A stretch of DNA of 64,000 nt from JALORV01 sp963724365 (GCA_963724365.1 CAVRUR010000008.1:30155-94154); one strand, 5' to 3'; shown: positions 28,812 through 39,628, counted from the stretch's first letter. Made by a program: numbers and translations. The notes: generated from the sequence alone by a model not told the origin.

Positions 28812-30662
28812 CTACTTCTGATTCAACTCGCCCGCATGGCGCTGCGGCAGGTTGAATCTCCCCGTTTCCGGCTCCGCGCGCGCTTCGCCGCGCAGGCGGA
28901 TGTGCAGTTCTCGCAACTGCTTCTCGTCGACGGGTGACGGCGCTTTCGTCAGCAGGCACTGTGCCCGCTGCGTCTTTGGGAACGCGATCACGTCGCGGAT
29001 CGATTCGGCGCCGGCCATCATCGTGACGATGCGGTCGAGCCCGAACGCGATCCCGCCGTGCGGCGGCGCACCGTACTGCAGCGCATCGAGGAGGAATCCG
29101 AATTTCTCGCGCGCTTCCTCGGCGCCAATCTTAAGTGCGCGGAAGACCTTGCTCTGCACCTCCTCGCGGTGGATCCGCACCGAGCCGCCGCCGATCTCCC
29201 AGCCATTCAACGCCATGTCGTAGGCCTTGGCCAGCGCCTTGGAGGGATCCGTCTGCAGGAAGTCCTCGTGGCCTTCCTTCGGGCTCGTGAACGGGTGGTG
29301 CGCAGCGACGTAGCGCTGCTCATCCTCGTCGAACTCGAACATCGGGAAGTCGATCACCCAAAGCGGTTTCCAGCCCGCGGCAGACAGGCCGTGCGCACGC
29401 CCGAATTCGCTGTGGCCAATCTTCGTGCGCAAGGCGCCCAGCGAGTCGTAGACGATCTTGGCTCGATCGGCGCCAAAGAAGATCACGTCACCGTCGGCGG
29501 CGCCGGTCAGTTCGAGCACCGCGGCAAGCGCCGCGTCGTTCAGGTTCTTGACGATCGGGCTTTGCAGGCCGTCGCGACCCTTGGCCCTCTCGTTGACCTT
29601 GATGTAGGCCAGGCCCTTGGCGCCGTAGATCTTGACGAACTCGGTGTAGCCGTCGATCTCCGAGCGCGGCATCTCGCCACCGTGCGGGATGCGCAACGCA
29701 ACCACCTTGCCGTCCGACATCTCGGTCGCGGCCTTGAAGACCTTCAACTCGACGTCGCGCATGATGTCGGTCGCGTCGGTCAGTTGCAGTGCGACCCGCA
29801 GGTCCGGCTTGTCGGAGCCGTAAAGCCTCATCGCGTCGCCATACGTCATCACCGGGAACGGCTTCGGCAGCGTGACGTTCATCACCTCGGCAAAGACGGT
29901 ACGGATCAATTCTTCCATGATTGCGCGGATCTCGGTCTCGTCGAGGAACGATGTCTCGATGTCGATCTGCGTGAATTCGGGCTGCCGGTCGGCCCGCAGA
30001 TCCTCGTCGCGGAAGCACTTGACGATCTGGTAGTAGCGGTCGAATCCCGCGACCATCAGCAACTGCTTGAAGAGCTGCGGCGATTGCGGCAGCGCGAAGA
30101 ACTCGCCGGGGTGCACGCGCGACGGCACCAGGTAGTCGCGCGCACCTTCCGGCGTACTCTTTGTCAGCATCGGGGTCTCGATGTCGACAAAGCCCGCCGC
30201 GTCGAGATAGCGCCGCACGGCCATCGCCACCTTGTAGCGCAGCATCATGTTCCTCTGCATCGGTGCGCGCCGCAGGTCGAGCACGCGATGCGTCAGCCGC
30301 GTCGTCTCCGAGAGGTTCTCGTCGTCGAGCTGGAACGGCACCGGCACCGAGGCGTTGAGGATCTCGAGTTGTGTGCACAGCACTTCGATGCCGCCGGACA
30401 CGAGCGCCTCGTTGGTCGTGCCTTCCGGGCGCTTGCGCACATGGCCGGTGACCTTCAGGCAGTACTCGTTGCGGACCTTCTCCGCGTTGGCGAACACGTT
30501 TGCACGATCCGGGTCGCAGACGACCTGCACGAGGCCCTCGCGATCGCGCAGATCGATGAAGATGACGCCGCCGTGATCACGGCGACGATGCACCCAGCCA
30601 AAGAGGGTGACGGTCTGGCCGATGAACTTCTCGTCCACCCGGCCGGCATATTCGGTACGCAT
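28812..30662 (-). CDS. aspS: Aspartyl-tRNA synthetase
   Basis: 616 residues, bacterial class II AspRS. Order: OB-fold anticodon-binding domain (GWVHRRRDHGGVIFIDLRDREG), catalytic core with motif 2 (FRDEDLRADRQPEFTQIDIETSF), the bacterial GAD insertion, and motif 3 (GIAFGLDRIVTM). The ATG at 30662 (MRTEYAG) is chosen since GGAGCTTTCC precedes it and it matches the usual N-terminus. Whether it is discriminating or also charges tRNA-Asn depends on a gatCAB locus not in the window. Confidence 0.97.
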   Translation of the reverse strand: MRTEYAGRVDEKFIGQTVTLFGWVHRRRDHGGVIFIDLRDREGLVQVVCDPDRANVFANAEKVRNEYCLKVTGHVRKRPEGTTNEALVSGGIEVLCTQLEILNASVPVPFQLDDENLSETTRLTHRVLDLRRAPMQRNMMLRYKVAMAVRRYLDAAGFVDIETPMLTKSTPEGARDYLVPSRVHPGEFFALPQSPQLFKQLLMVAGFDRYYQIVKCFRDEDLRADRQPEFTQIDIETSFLDETEIRAIMEELIRTVFAEVMNVTLPKPFPVMTYGDAMRLYGSDKPDLRVALQLTDATDIMRDVELKVFKAATEMSDGKVVALRIPHGGEMPRSEIDGYTEFVKIYGAKGLAYIKVNERAKGRDGLQSPIVKNLNDAALAAVLELTGAADGDVIFFGADRAKIVYDSLGALRTKIGHSEFGRAHGLSAAGWKPLWVIDFPMFEFDEDEQRYVAAHHPFTSPKEGHEDFLQTDPSKALAKAYDMALNGWEIGGGSVRIHREEVQSKVFRALKIGAEEAREKFGFLLDALQYGAPPHGGIAFGLDRIVTMMAGAESIRDVIAFPKTQRAQCLLTKAPSPVDEKQLRELHIRLRGEARAEPETGRFNLPQRHAGELNQK

Positions 30663-30993
30663 GGAAAGCTCCGCTGTGACTGGCAGTCCGCGGCTCGACA
30701 CTTCGGCGCGACTGCGCAAAACCAGTGATTATCCCCGAGGGGCTCGTCTTCAGCTTGGTGGCCGGTCCGGCGCCATGACGACGCGCAACGGATCCGGCAG
30801 CAGTGGGGCCGAACAGCGCTACCTGCCCGACCCTATCGGTTTCGCTGATTGGACGACGCGGACCGCACCACCGGACGAGCACATCCGCCGGCGCGCCTGC
30901 TGGCGCCGTGACCCTGCATCCGGTGTTTCGTCGTCATGGACCGAACCTTAGCAGGGGACCGCGCGGGGCTCAAAGGCTGAGGCTCGCGCGGCG
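30663..30993 (-). promoter_or_regulatory. 331-base gap between DUF502 gene and aspS
   Basis: No gene is visible. This spacing is longer than expected for co-transcription and probably holds an aspS promoter: a GATAAT box on the minus strand (complement of 30728-30733) is the best -10-like match, with only a weak -35 partner 16 bases upstream. Confidence 0.35.
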
Positions 30994-31635
30994 TCAGGCC
31001 GGAGGCGGCGACGCACTCGTCAGCACGGCCGGCCGCACCGGCCGCGCACCGGGTTCCACCACACCGAGCGAGACATGGAACTTCAACGCGTCGTCGACGC
31101 TGACATCCACGTCATGGACCCGCGACGGCGGCATCATCAGCACATATCCGGATGTCGGGTTGGGCGCGGTCGGCACATAGACGGTGACCCAGCCTTCTCC
31201 GAACCGCTCCGCAACCGCACCGGCCGGCTCGCCGACGATGAACGCCAATGTCCATTGCTCCGGTTGCGGGAACTCGACCAGCACGACCTTGCGGAACGCA
31301 TTGCCCTTGGGCGAGAGCATCGTGTCCGACACCTGTTTCACGCTTGAGTAGATCGACCGCACGATCGGAATCCGTCCCAGCATCCCTTCCCACCAGAGCA
31401 GCAGCCGCCGGCCGACGATATTGCGCGCGAGAACGCCGGTGATCAGCAGCACGGCTACGGCGAGCAGTGCCCCGAGGCCCGGGATGCGGAAGCCGAACAG
31501 CGCTTCGGGCCGCCAGGCCGGCGGCAGCAGCAGCAGCGACTGATCCATCCAGCCAATGATCGTTTCGAGGATCAGCAGCGTGATCCCGAGGGGCACCCAG
31601 ATCAGGAGGCCGGTGATCAGATACTTGCGAAACAT
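30994..31635 (-). CDS. DUF502 family inner membrane protein
   Basis: About 213 residues. Two N-terminal membrane helices (LITGLLIWVPLGITLLILETIIG and LGALLAVAVLLITGVLA) are followed by the DUF502 block WEGMLGRIPIVRSIYSSVKQV and a beta-rich soluble part (VVLVEFPQPEQWTLAFIVG, VPTAPNPTSGYVLMM). The start is set at MFRKYL (31635); an ATG seven codons earlier is possible. Function unknown; linkage to aspS is conserved in betaproteobacteria. Confidence 0.88.
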   Translation of the reverse strand: MFRKYLITGLLIWVPLGITLLILETIIGWMDQSLLLLPPAWRPEALFGFRIPGLGALLAVAVLLITGVLARNIVGRRLLLWWEGMLGRIPIVRSIYSSVKQVSDTMLSPKGNAFRKVVLVEFPQPEQWTLAFIVGEPAGAVAERFGEGWVTVYVPTAPNPTSGYVLMMPPSRVHDVDVSVDDALKFHVSLGVVEPGARPVRPAVLTSASPPPA

Positions 31636-31679
31636 GTGCGGTCCCAACTGCGCCACGGCGGCCGGCGCGTGGCCCTTAG

Positions 31680-31709
31680 AAAGAAAAAAGCCGCGGTACC
31701 GCCGCGGCT
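31680..31709 (-). terminator. Rho-independent terminator after fmdB-like gene
   Basis: Stem AGCCGCGG (31689-31696) and CCGCGGCT (31702-31709), loop TACCG. On the minus strand the stem runs straight into TTTTTTCTTT. It lies 31 bases after the fmdB-like stop and before the DUF502 start, so part of the transcript stops here and the rest reads into DUF502, or DUF502 has its own promoter. Confidence 0.85.
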
Positions 31710-31740
31710 CCGTTGCAATCGAGGATAGCCGATCAATCCA

Positions 31741-32109
31741 TCACGACGTGGCGGCTGCCGGCCCGCCGGTGCTGCCGCCAGAGGCGGGAGCAGGAGAGGC
31801 CGCTGTGCTTTCAGCGGTCTTGGAGCCGGCGGCCGGAGTCTCGGCAGGCTTTGCCGCGTCGGACTTCGCCTCCCCTTCCTTGGGTGTGCCGTCGGCAGCC
31901 TTGCTGTCCTTCGCCTTGGCGGTGCCGTTGCCGCGGAAGTCGGTCGCGTACCAGCCACTGCCCTTAAGCTGAAATCCCGCCGCGGTCACCTTTTTCACGA
32001 GGCTGCTGCGGTGGCAGGACGGACAGTCGGTCAGCGGCGCGTCGGAGATCTTCTGCAGCACCTCGACGTCGTGACGGCACTCGGCGCACTGATAGGCATA
32101 AATCGGCAT
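31741..32109 (-). CDS. FmdB family zinc ribbon protein
   Basis: 122 residues. The N-terminal zinc ribbon has CxxC pairs C8-C11 (YQCAECRHD) and C29-C32 (DCPSCH) in the FmdB layout, starting MPIYAYQC. After residue about 65 the protein is a low-complexity Ala/Lys/Pro/Ser tail, probably disordered. FmdB-type proteins are putative regulators, first named beside formamidase genes; the role in the aspS string is unknown. Confidence 0.9.
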   Translation of the reverse strand: MPIYAYQCAECRHDVEVLQKISDAPLTDCPSCHRSSLVKKVTAAGFQLKGSGWYATDFRGNGTAKAKDSKAADGTPKEGEAKSDAAKPAETPAAGSKTAESTAASPAPASGGSTGGPAAATS

Positions 32110-32139
32110 AGGCTACGACTCGCTTCGCGGTCTCGTATC

Positions 32140-32167
32140 GCTAATTGCTTGCTAATTGGCTGAATTG
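32140..32167. repeat. Direct repeats GCTAATTG in divergent promoter region
   Basis: GCTAATTG occurs at 32140-32147 and 32151-32158, eleven bases apart, and a shorter GAATTG follows at 32162-32167. The spacing of one helical turn in the 186-base gap between fmdB-like and the glutamine-synthetase-like gene fits a tandem regulator site. Confidence 0.4.
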
Positions 32168-32295
32168 TAAGGGAGCGCATCGGCGGCTCGCGACGGGAGA
32201 TGAGGGCTTAATCCCGGCGTATCAAGGGGCCGGGCCTGCCCCTTGGACTTTGCCCGCCGCTGTTGCACACTGCCCCGCCCCAGGAGGAGACACGC

Positions 32296-33681
<1,386 letters not shown>

Positions 33682-33877
33682 CCTGGCGCATTGAACGCGG
33701 TTCGCCAGCGGGAACATTCACCGGCATGCCAACGAGCCGGCGCACTCGCGTGCGGTAAATTTCGACTCGCGCGCCGGATCGCCCCGACTGGGAGCGAGCG
33801 GTGGCGCCCGTGAACCGGGTCCATTCCGCCCGACGGCACCATTCAAGGCAACGCCCGACCTAAAGCAACGCACGACC

Positions 33878-34384
33878 TTGAAACACTGCGAACTTCCCAG
33901 CGACCTCGGCGCGCGACACTTCGAGGACTACACGTCAGGAATGGTCGTCGACTACGGTCCGATCCAGGTCGACGAGGCCCAGATCATTGCCTTCGGCCGT
34001 GAGTTCGATCCGCAGCCATTCCACGTCGATCCTGGGCTGGCGTCCACAGGCCCGTTCGGCGGCGTGGTCGCGAGCGGCTGGCACACGGCGAGCCTGATGA
34101 TGCGGCTTCTGGTCGATCACTTCCTGCCGCGCACGGCCGGGATGGGCTCGCCGGGCGTCGACGAACTTCGCTGGCTGGCGCCGGTGCGGCCCGGTGATTC
34201 ACTGTCGCTGCGCATCACCGTGACCGAGGCGCGACGCTCGCGCTCCAAGCCCGACCGCGGGCTGGTCCGGACCGCGAACGAGGTTTTCAATCAGCACGGC
34301 GAGCCGGTGATGACGGTGAAAACCATGGTCCTGATGCGCTGCCGGAATTCCAACTCCGAGAACACGGCGCCGGTGCGCGCATGA
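33878..34384 (+). CDS. MaoC family dehydratase
   Basis: 168 residues, single hot-dog domain. The hydratase signature FGREFDPQPFHVD carries the Asp and His of the active site, and GVVASGWHTASL and PGVDELRWLAPVRPGD follow as expected for MaoC-type enoyl-CoA hydratases. The start is a TTG at 33878, needed because the conserved ARHFEDYTSGM block lies before any ATG; the ribosome site is weak. Its stop overlaps the start of the Bug receptor gene by four bases (ATGA). CoA substrate unknown. Confidence 0.86.
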   Translation: MKHCELPSDLGARHFEDYTSGMVVDYGPIQVDEAQIIAFGREFDPQPFHVDPGLASTGPFGGVVASGWHTASLMMRLLVDHFLPRTAGMGSPGVDELRWLAPVRPGDSLSLRITVTEARRSRSKPDRGLVRTANEVFNQHGEPVMTVKTMVLMRCRNSNSENTAPVRA

Positions 34385-35397
34385 CCGCCGGGAACGCCGT
34401 GACCACACTTCCTGCCTGGCTTTTTCGAGCGTTCGGTGCGCTCACTGTCGCGATGACCTTCGGCACCCTGCCCCAGGTCGGCGCGGCCGCCGATCCGTCC
34501 TATCCGAACAGGCCGCTGCACCTGGTGGTTCCGTTTCCCGCTGGCGGTGGCGCGGACAATCTGGCACGGCTGATCATGCCGAGGGTCGCGAAGGTGCTGG
34601 GCCAACCGATCGTGATCGAGAACAAGGCCGGTGCCGGCGGAAATGTCGGCGCCGAACTGGTCGCGCGTGCGGCCCCCGACGGCTACACGCTGCTTTATGG
34701 CACGAACGGCACGCATGCCATCAACATCAGCCTGTACCGCAACCTGAACTTCGACCCGGTCAAGGACTTCACGCCGGTGTCGCGCATGACAGAAATCGCG
34801 GCGATGCTGATCGTCAATCCGCAGGTGCCGGTGACGACCACGGCGGAACTGATCAAGTACGCGCGAGCCCATCCGGGCAAACTGAATTTCGCCTCGGCGG
34901 GCAATGGCACCACGTCGCACCTGGCCGGCGAGCTGTTCAAGACACAGGCAGCGATCGACATCGTTCACATTCCCTATCGCGGCGGTGCCCTGGCGATGAC
35001 CGATCTGATCAGTGGCCAGGTGCAGATGATGATCGAGGTGATGCCGAACGCTGCGCCGCAGGTGCAGGCCGGCCGGGTGCGCGGGCTGGCGGTCTCGACT
35101 GCGCGCCGCTTCCCGGGGAATGCCGCCATTCCAACCATCGACGAGTCCGGCCTGCCCGGCTTCGAGGCCAGCGCGTGGGACGGCATCTTCGTGCCGGCGG
35201 GCACGCCTGCACACGTCGTCGCGCTCCTGAACGCCGCCATCCGCGAGGCCCTGGACGATCCGGAACTCGTCGCCGCCCTGCTCGCGCGCGGCGCCCAGCC
35301 GGTGCCGGGCACGTCCGAATCCTTCGCACGTTTCATTGCCGCCAGCGCCGAGCGCTGGGCGGTGGCCGTACGCGCGTCGGGCGCCAAGATCGATTGA
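34381..35397 (+). CDS. Bug family TTT substrate-binding receptor
   Basis: 338 residues with a signal peptide (to about residue 37) and the Bug pattern YPNRPLHLVVPFPAGGGADNLAR at the mature start, then AGAGGNVGAELVARAAPDGYTLL and IPYRGGALAMTDLISGQV. These periplasmic receptors bind small carboxylates and are very numerous in Burkholderiales; membrane partners are usually elsewhere. Translationally coupled to the MaoC gene (four-base overlap), so the ligand may be a carboxylate handled by that hydratase. Confidence 0.92.
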   Translation: MTAGNAVTTLPAWLFRAFGALTVAMTFGTLPQVGAAADPSYPNRPLHLVVPFPAGGGADNLARLIMPRVAKVLGQPIVIENKAGAGGNVGAELVARAAPDGYTLLYGTNGTHAINISLYRNLNFDPVKDFTPVSRMTEIAAMLIVNPQVPVTTTAELIKYARAHPGKLNFASAGNGTTSHLAGELFKTQAAIDIVHIPYRGGALAMTDLISGQVQMMIEVMPNAAPQVQAGRVRGLAVSTARRFPGNAAIPTIDESGLPGFEASAWDGIFVPAGTPAHVVALLNAAIREALDDPELVAALLARGAQPVPGTSESFARFIAASAERWAVAVRASGAKID

Positions 35398-35450
35398 ACG
35401 CAGCCCGATTGAACGCGATCTAATCATCCCGCCTGCCCGCTGAGAGAACG

Positions 35451-36293
35451 ATGAAACGCACCACCCTTCCGCCGATCCCGACGTGGACGCCCGTGGCCGG
35501 CTATTCGGACATCCTCTACGAGAAGTCCGACGAAGGCATCGCCAAGATCACGATCAACCGCCCGGAGGTGCGCAATGCGTTCCGGCCCGAGACCGTGAAG
35601 GAAATGCAGGCGGCCTTCACCGACGCGCGCGACGACGAAAACATCGGCGTCATCATCCTGACCGGCCAGGGCAGGGAAGCGTTCTGCTCCGGCGGCGACC
35701 AGCGCGTGCGCGGCAAGGGCGGATATGTCGGCGGCGACGGCGTACCGCGGTTGAATGTGCTCGATCTGCAACGGCAGATCCGCACGCTGCCCAAGCCGGT
35801 GGTCGCGATGGTCGCCGGCTACGCCATCGGTGGAGGCCATGTGCTGCACATGATCTGCGACCTGACGATCGCGGCCGACAACGCGCGCTTCGGCCAGACC
35901 GGACCCAAGGTCGGCAGCTTCGACGGCGGTTACGGCGCCTCGTATATGGCACGCATCGTCGGCCAGAAGAAGGCGCGCGAGATCTGGTTCCTGTGCCGCC
36001 AGTACGACGCGAAAGCCGCGCTCGACATGGGACTGGTCAACTGCGTTGTGCCCTTCGAGCAGCTCGAGGCCGAGACCGTGCAATGGTGCCGTGAGATGCT
36101 CTCCAACAGTCCGATCGCCCTGCGCTGCCTGAAAGCGGCGTTGAACGCCGACTGTGACGGACAGGCGGGTCTGCAGGAACTTGCGGGCAACGCGACGCTG
36201 CTGTTCTACCTGTCCGAGGAGGGCCAGGAGGGCCGGAACGCCTATCTTGAAAAGCGCAAGCCCGACTTCCGCAAGTTCCCGCGTCTGCCGTGA
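35451..36293 (+). CDS. menB: 1,4-dihydroxy-2-naphthoyl-CoA synthase
   Basis: 280 residues, crotonase fold. It closes the ring of o-succinylbenzoyl-CoA in menaquinone synthesis. MenB-specific blocks are present: SGGDQRVRGKGGYVGGDG near residues 80-100, AGYAIGGGHVLHMICDLTIAADNARFG (in part) and GPKVGSFDGGYGA near 150, which separate MenB from ordinary enoyl-CoA hydratases. First of three men genes on one strand; menE follows after 68 bases. Confidence 0.92.
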   Translation: MKRTTLPPIPTWTPVAGYSDILYEKSDEGIAKITINRPEVRNAFRPETVKEMQAAFTDARDDENIGVIILTGQGREAFCSGGDQRVRGKGGYVGGDGVPRLNVLDLQRQIRTLPKPVVAMVAGYAIGGGHVLHMICDLTIAADNARFGQTGPKVGSFDGGYGASYMARIVGQKKAREIWFLCRQYDAKAALDMGLVNCVVPFEQLEAETVQWCREMLSNSPIALRCLKAALNADCDGQAGLQELAGNATLLFYLSEEGQEGRNAYLEKRKPDFRKFPRLP

Positions 36294-36361
36294 AGACGAC
36301 GCGCGCAACGGCGTGCCGCGATCGCTGAGCGCCGACCGCCCAGCCTTGCGCATCTGACCGC

Positions 36362-37684
36362 ATGAGCGAACTGCTGTCGATCCGCGCCGCGGCGCGCGAA
36401 GCGGGTGACGCCGTCGCGCTGCGCATCGGCGATCAGCGTTACCACTATGCCGACCTGGCACGGCTCGCCGAGCCGCACGTGAGCGCACTCGGCTCGCACG
36501 GGCATGGGCCGGTACCGCTGGTCGGCACCAACACGCTCGACACGCTGGTCATGCTGTACGCGCTGCTGGAGGCACGTCGTCCGGCGCTGCTGCTGCACCC
36601 GAAACTCACGGCCGCCGAGCGCGCGATCGAACTGGCGGCGACCGCGCGGGCGTCCGCTTCGGTGCCGAACGACGCCGCGGCGATCCTCTACACCTCGGGC
36701 ACCACGGGGCGCGCGCGCGGCGCCGTGCTCACGCGCAGCGCACTGGTGGCTTCGGCGCAGGCGAGCAGTGTCAATCTCGGCTGGCAGGACGACGACTGCT
36801 GGCTGCTGGCGATGCCGCTGGCGCGCGTGGGCGGCCTATCGATTGTCACCCGCTGCCTTGCAGCTCGGCGCACGGTCGCGCTGGAACCGGCGTTCGACGC
36901 CGCCCGGTTGCCGCAATGGCTCGAGGACCACCGCGTCACGCTGCTCTCGCTGGTGCCGACGATGCTGGCACAGGTCCTGGATACGCATCCCGACTGGCGC
37001 CCACCGGCGCACCTGCGTGTGCTTCTGCTGGGCGGGGCCGTGGCCTCGCCACACTTGCTCGAAGGCGCAGCACGTCATGGTGTCCCGATCGTGATCACCT
37101 ACGGCTGCACCGAAACCTGCTCGCAGGTGGTCGCCACGCCTTATGGGCGGCGCTCCGATGCCGCCGCGTGCGGTGCCGGGCGGCCGCTTCCGGGTGCACA
37201 GATTCGCGTCGACGGCGGCCATATCCTGGTGCGCGGCCCAATGCTCATGGCCGGATACCTTGACGAGCCGCCGCTCGAACCGGACTCCTGGTTCGATACA
37301 GGCGACCTTGGCGAATTCGACGTGGACGGCTTCCTGCACATTCAAGCGCGGCGCGCCGACCTGATCGTTAGCGGTGGCGAGAATGTCTACCCGGCCGAGG
37401 TCGAGCGTGTGTTGGAGGGCTGTCCCGGCGTTCAGGCGGCAGGCGTGTTCGGGCTGGCGGACGAGACCTGGGGACAGGTCGTAGCCGCTGCCCTCGTGAC
37501 CGGGTCGCCGGCGCCGGGCGATGACGAACTGATCGACTACCTGGCCACGCGACTGGCGCCGCACAAGCGGCCACGCTGGATCGGCCTCGTCCAGAGCCTG
37601 CCTGCCACCCCGGCGGGCAAGCTCGATCGCACCGCGCTCGCCACACTGGCGATCAAGCTTCAACCCCTGCGCCAGCGTCGCTGA
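36362..37684 (+). CDS. menE: o-Succinylbenzoate-CoA ligase (AMP-binding)
   Basis: 440 residues, adenylate-forming enzyme. The phosphate loop is YTSGTTGRARG (110-120), the A5 block is ITYGCTETCSQ, and the A7/A8 blocks WFDTGDLGEFD and ADLIVSGGENVYPAEVE are intact, with the catalytic Lys in PAGKLDR near the C-terminus. The short length and position between menB and menA make it MenE, which activates o-succinylbenzoate with CoA. Sequence alone would also fit another acyl-CoA ligase. Confidence 0.85.
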   Translation: MSELLSIRAAAREAGDAVALRIGDQRYHYADLARLAEPHVSALGSHGHGPVPLVGTNTLDTLVMLYALLEARRPALLLHPKLTAAERAIELAATARASASVPNDAAAILYTSGTTGRARGAVLTRSALVASAQASSVNLGWQDDDCWLLAMPLARVGGLSIVTRCLAARRTVALEPAFDAARLPQWLEDHRVTLLSLVPTMLAQVLDTHPDWRPPAHLRVLLLGGAVASPHLLEGAARHGVPIVITYGCTETCSQVVATPYGRRSDAAACGAGRPLPGAQIRVDGGHILVRGPMLMAGYLDEPPLEPDSWFDTGDLGEFDVDGFLHIQARRADLIVSGGENVYPAEVERVLEGCPGVQAAGVFGLADETWGQVVAAALVTGSPAPGDDELIDYLATRLAPHKRPRWIGLVQSLPATPAGKLDRTALATLAIKLQPLRQRR

Positions 37685-37823
37685 CGGCAGTAGTCGACTG
37701 ACACCCGCTTGCCGTGCGGCTCGCGGTGATTTGACCTAACACCGAATCCGGGCGGATTTCCGTTCCCCCGATGCGCCGGGTGTTCGGGATAATGCGCAGG
37801 TTTCTGCCGGAATCGCGCACCGC

Positions 37824-38756
37824 ATGTCCAGTTCAACCACCGCGTCCACAGCCGTTGTCGTCCCGGGTTCACTCGCTGCCTGGAGCATCGCCTGTCGCTT
37901 GCCGAGCCTGCTGGTTGCCGTCAGCCCGGTGTTGGTGGGCGCAGCACTGGCGTGGGAGCGGACCGGTCGATTCGACGCGGCCACGATGCTGCTCGCGCTG
38001 GCCTGTGCCGTATTGCTGCAGGTGATATCGAACCTGCAGAACGACGTCGGCTACACGGTCCGGGGCGCCGAGCGACTCGGCAATCGCACCGGGCTGCCAC
38101 GCGCCACCGCCAATGGCTGGCTCGGCGTGCAGCAGGTCCGGTTGGCCATCGTCGTCTGCTGCGGACTGACCCTGGCCCTGGGTGCGCCGCTCGTGCTCGC
38201 TCATGGCTGGCCGGTGTTCGCGATGGGGTTGGGCTCGCTGGTGGCGGCGCTCGCCTATATGGGCGGGCCGCGCCCCGTCGCCTACACGCCGTACGGCGAA
38301 CTGGTGGTGTTCGTGTTCTTCGGCCTGGTTGCGGTGGCCGGTTCCGATTACGTGCAGACCGGCAGTGTCGGCACGACGACATGGCTGGCCGCGATCGCAC
38401 TGGGCGCGCTGGCGGCCTCGGCCCTGGCCGTCAACAACCATCGCGATGTTGCGCATGACCGCAGTGTCGGCCGGCGTACATTCGCCGTGGTCTTCGGCGA
38501 TGCCACGTCGCGGGCCATGTATGCACTGAGTGTGTTCGGTGCCTTCGCCCTGCTCGTTCCGATGGCGTGGCTATCGAGCCCGGCCTTGCTGGCGCCACTG
38601 CTGCTGGCGCCGGTGGCGCTGAGACTGCAACGCGACTTCGCCCGCAGCGCGCCCGGCCTCGCGTACAACGCGATCCTGGTGCGCACCTTCAAGCTCGAAC
38701 TCGGCTACGCGGCCCTGCTGGCTGCCGGCACGGTGCTGGGCCGGCTTGCGGCCTGA
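37824..38756 (+). CDS. menA: 1,4-dihydroxy-2-naphthoate polyprenyltransferase
   Basis: 310 residues, UbiA superfamily membrane enzyme with about nine helices. It attaches the polyprenyl chain to DHNA. Prenyl-diphosphate/Mg motifs: N70-LQN-D74 (SNLQNDVGYTVRG) and N204-N205-HR-D208-x3-D212 (NNHRDVAHD). Start ATG 37824 (MSSSTT). It completes the block menB-menE-menA; the final methylation by UbiE/MenG would be encoded elsewhere. Confidence 0.9.
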   Translation: MSSSTTASTAVVVPGSLAAWSIACRLPSLLVAVSPVLVGAALAWERTGRFDAATMLLALACAVLLQVISNLQNDVGYTVRGAERLGNRTGLPRATANGWLGVQQVRLAIVVCCGLTLALGAPLVLAHGWPVFAMGLGSLVAALAYMGGPRPVAYTPYGELVVFVFFGLVAVAGSDYVQTGSVGTTTWLAAIALGALAASALAVNNHRDVAHDRSVGRRTFAVVFGDATSRAMYALSVFGAFALLVPMAWLSSPALLAPLLLAPVALRLQRDFARSAPGLAYNAILVRTFKLELGYAALLAAGTVLGRLAA

Positions 38757-38781
38757 GGGTTCGCCCGTTCTCGGTGCGGGA

Positions 38782-39369
38782 TCACCGCGGGCTGCCGGCG
38801 CCGATCGCGGCAAGCGACGTCATCGGCGTGGCTGCCGGCGTCGGCTGGGTTGAGGTCAGCAACGCAATCTGCACGACCGCGATATCCCAGCCCGCCTTGA
38901 TGACCTTGGTCGCGGCGCGACGTTTCATCGACACCGAGCGCACGAAGTAAAACCTACGCCCGTCCATCGATGCCAGTTTGGCCAACGCCCGCCTCATCTG
39001 CGCGTCGATCACGCCGACCGGCTCCTCGGATGCGGCCACCTCGGCACAAATCGTTGCGACATCACCGTCGCGGCCCAAAAGATCGGGCCCGGCAGGCTCG
39101 GTGGAGGTCCGTGGATTCCAATGCCAACAGGTCGTGGGACTGGCCACACCGTGAGTCACCAGCCACTCGGCAGCGCAGATGATCATCTGATCGCGCTGGA
39201 TATGGATGAGGCCGTCATGCGCCTGACGACGCAGGCTCGCAAGCGTGGCCAGGCCGGCGTCCACCGAGTCGATCGGCTCCGCCACGGCGCGCTTGACGCC
39301 GAGCAGCAACCGCTGCGAGTTGGCGAGCACCTTTCGCCGGGCATCTTCAAAGGATCCTAGTTCAAGCAT
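38782..39369 (-). CDS. Hypothetical protein
   Basis: About 195 residues from the ATG at 39369 (MLELGSFEDARRKV); an ATG 15 codons upstream is possible. Mostly helical with segments ALAKLASMDGRRFYFVRS and VIKAGWDIAVVQIALL. No signal peptide, no recognised family. The C-terminus is Thr/Pro/Ala-rich. It converges with menA, ending 25 bases from its stop. Coding status rests on pattern only. Confidence 0.5.
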   Translation of the reverse strand: MLELGSFEDARRKVLANSQRLLLGVKRAVAEPIDSVDAGLATLASLRRQAHDGLIHIQRDQMIICAAEWLVTHGVASPTTCWHWNPRTSTEPAGPDLLGRDGDVATICAEVAASEEPVGVIDAQMRRALAKLASMDGRRFYFVRSVSMKRRAATKVIKAGWDIAVVQIALLTSTQPTPAATPMTSLAAIGAGSPR

Positions 39370-39628
39370 TGCGGGCGAGGGATGCGATACGGTTTGTTGA
39401 AACGGACAGGTCACGGGGCATCGCGCATCAACTCCGTGATCGGATGGTCTGTCGCAAGTTAATCGGCTTTTCGCGGTCTGCGAAGCGCTGCACCTCGCCT
39501 GACTTGGGTTGGTTCACATCGGCCATGTGGACGGTGTCGACCGTGGCCGACCGCGGCGCCGTGGGATGCGTTCCCATTCGCGTCGCTACTGCCGTGCGCC
39601 AAAGGCATGTGCGCTGTCTGGCTCACTT

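Noticed and set aside
29058..30728. Open frame of over 550 codons on the plus strand opposite aspS
   Set aside because: Antisense shadow of a certain gene; no recognisable content.
35451..36293. Ordinary enoyl-CoA hydratase for the menB gene
   Set aside because: The GGYVGGDG and GSFDGGYG blocks and the menE/menA neighbours are specific to MenB.
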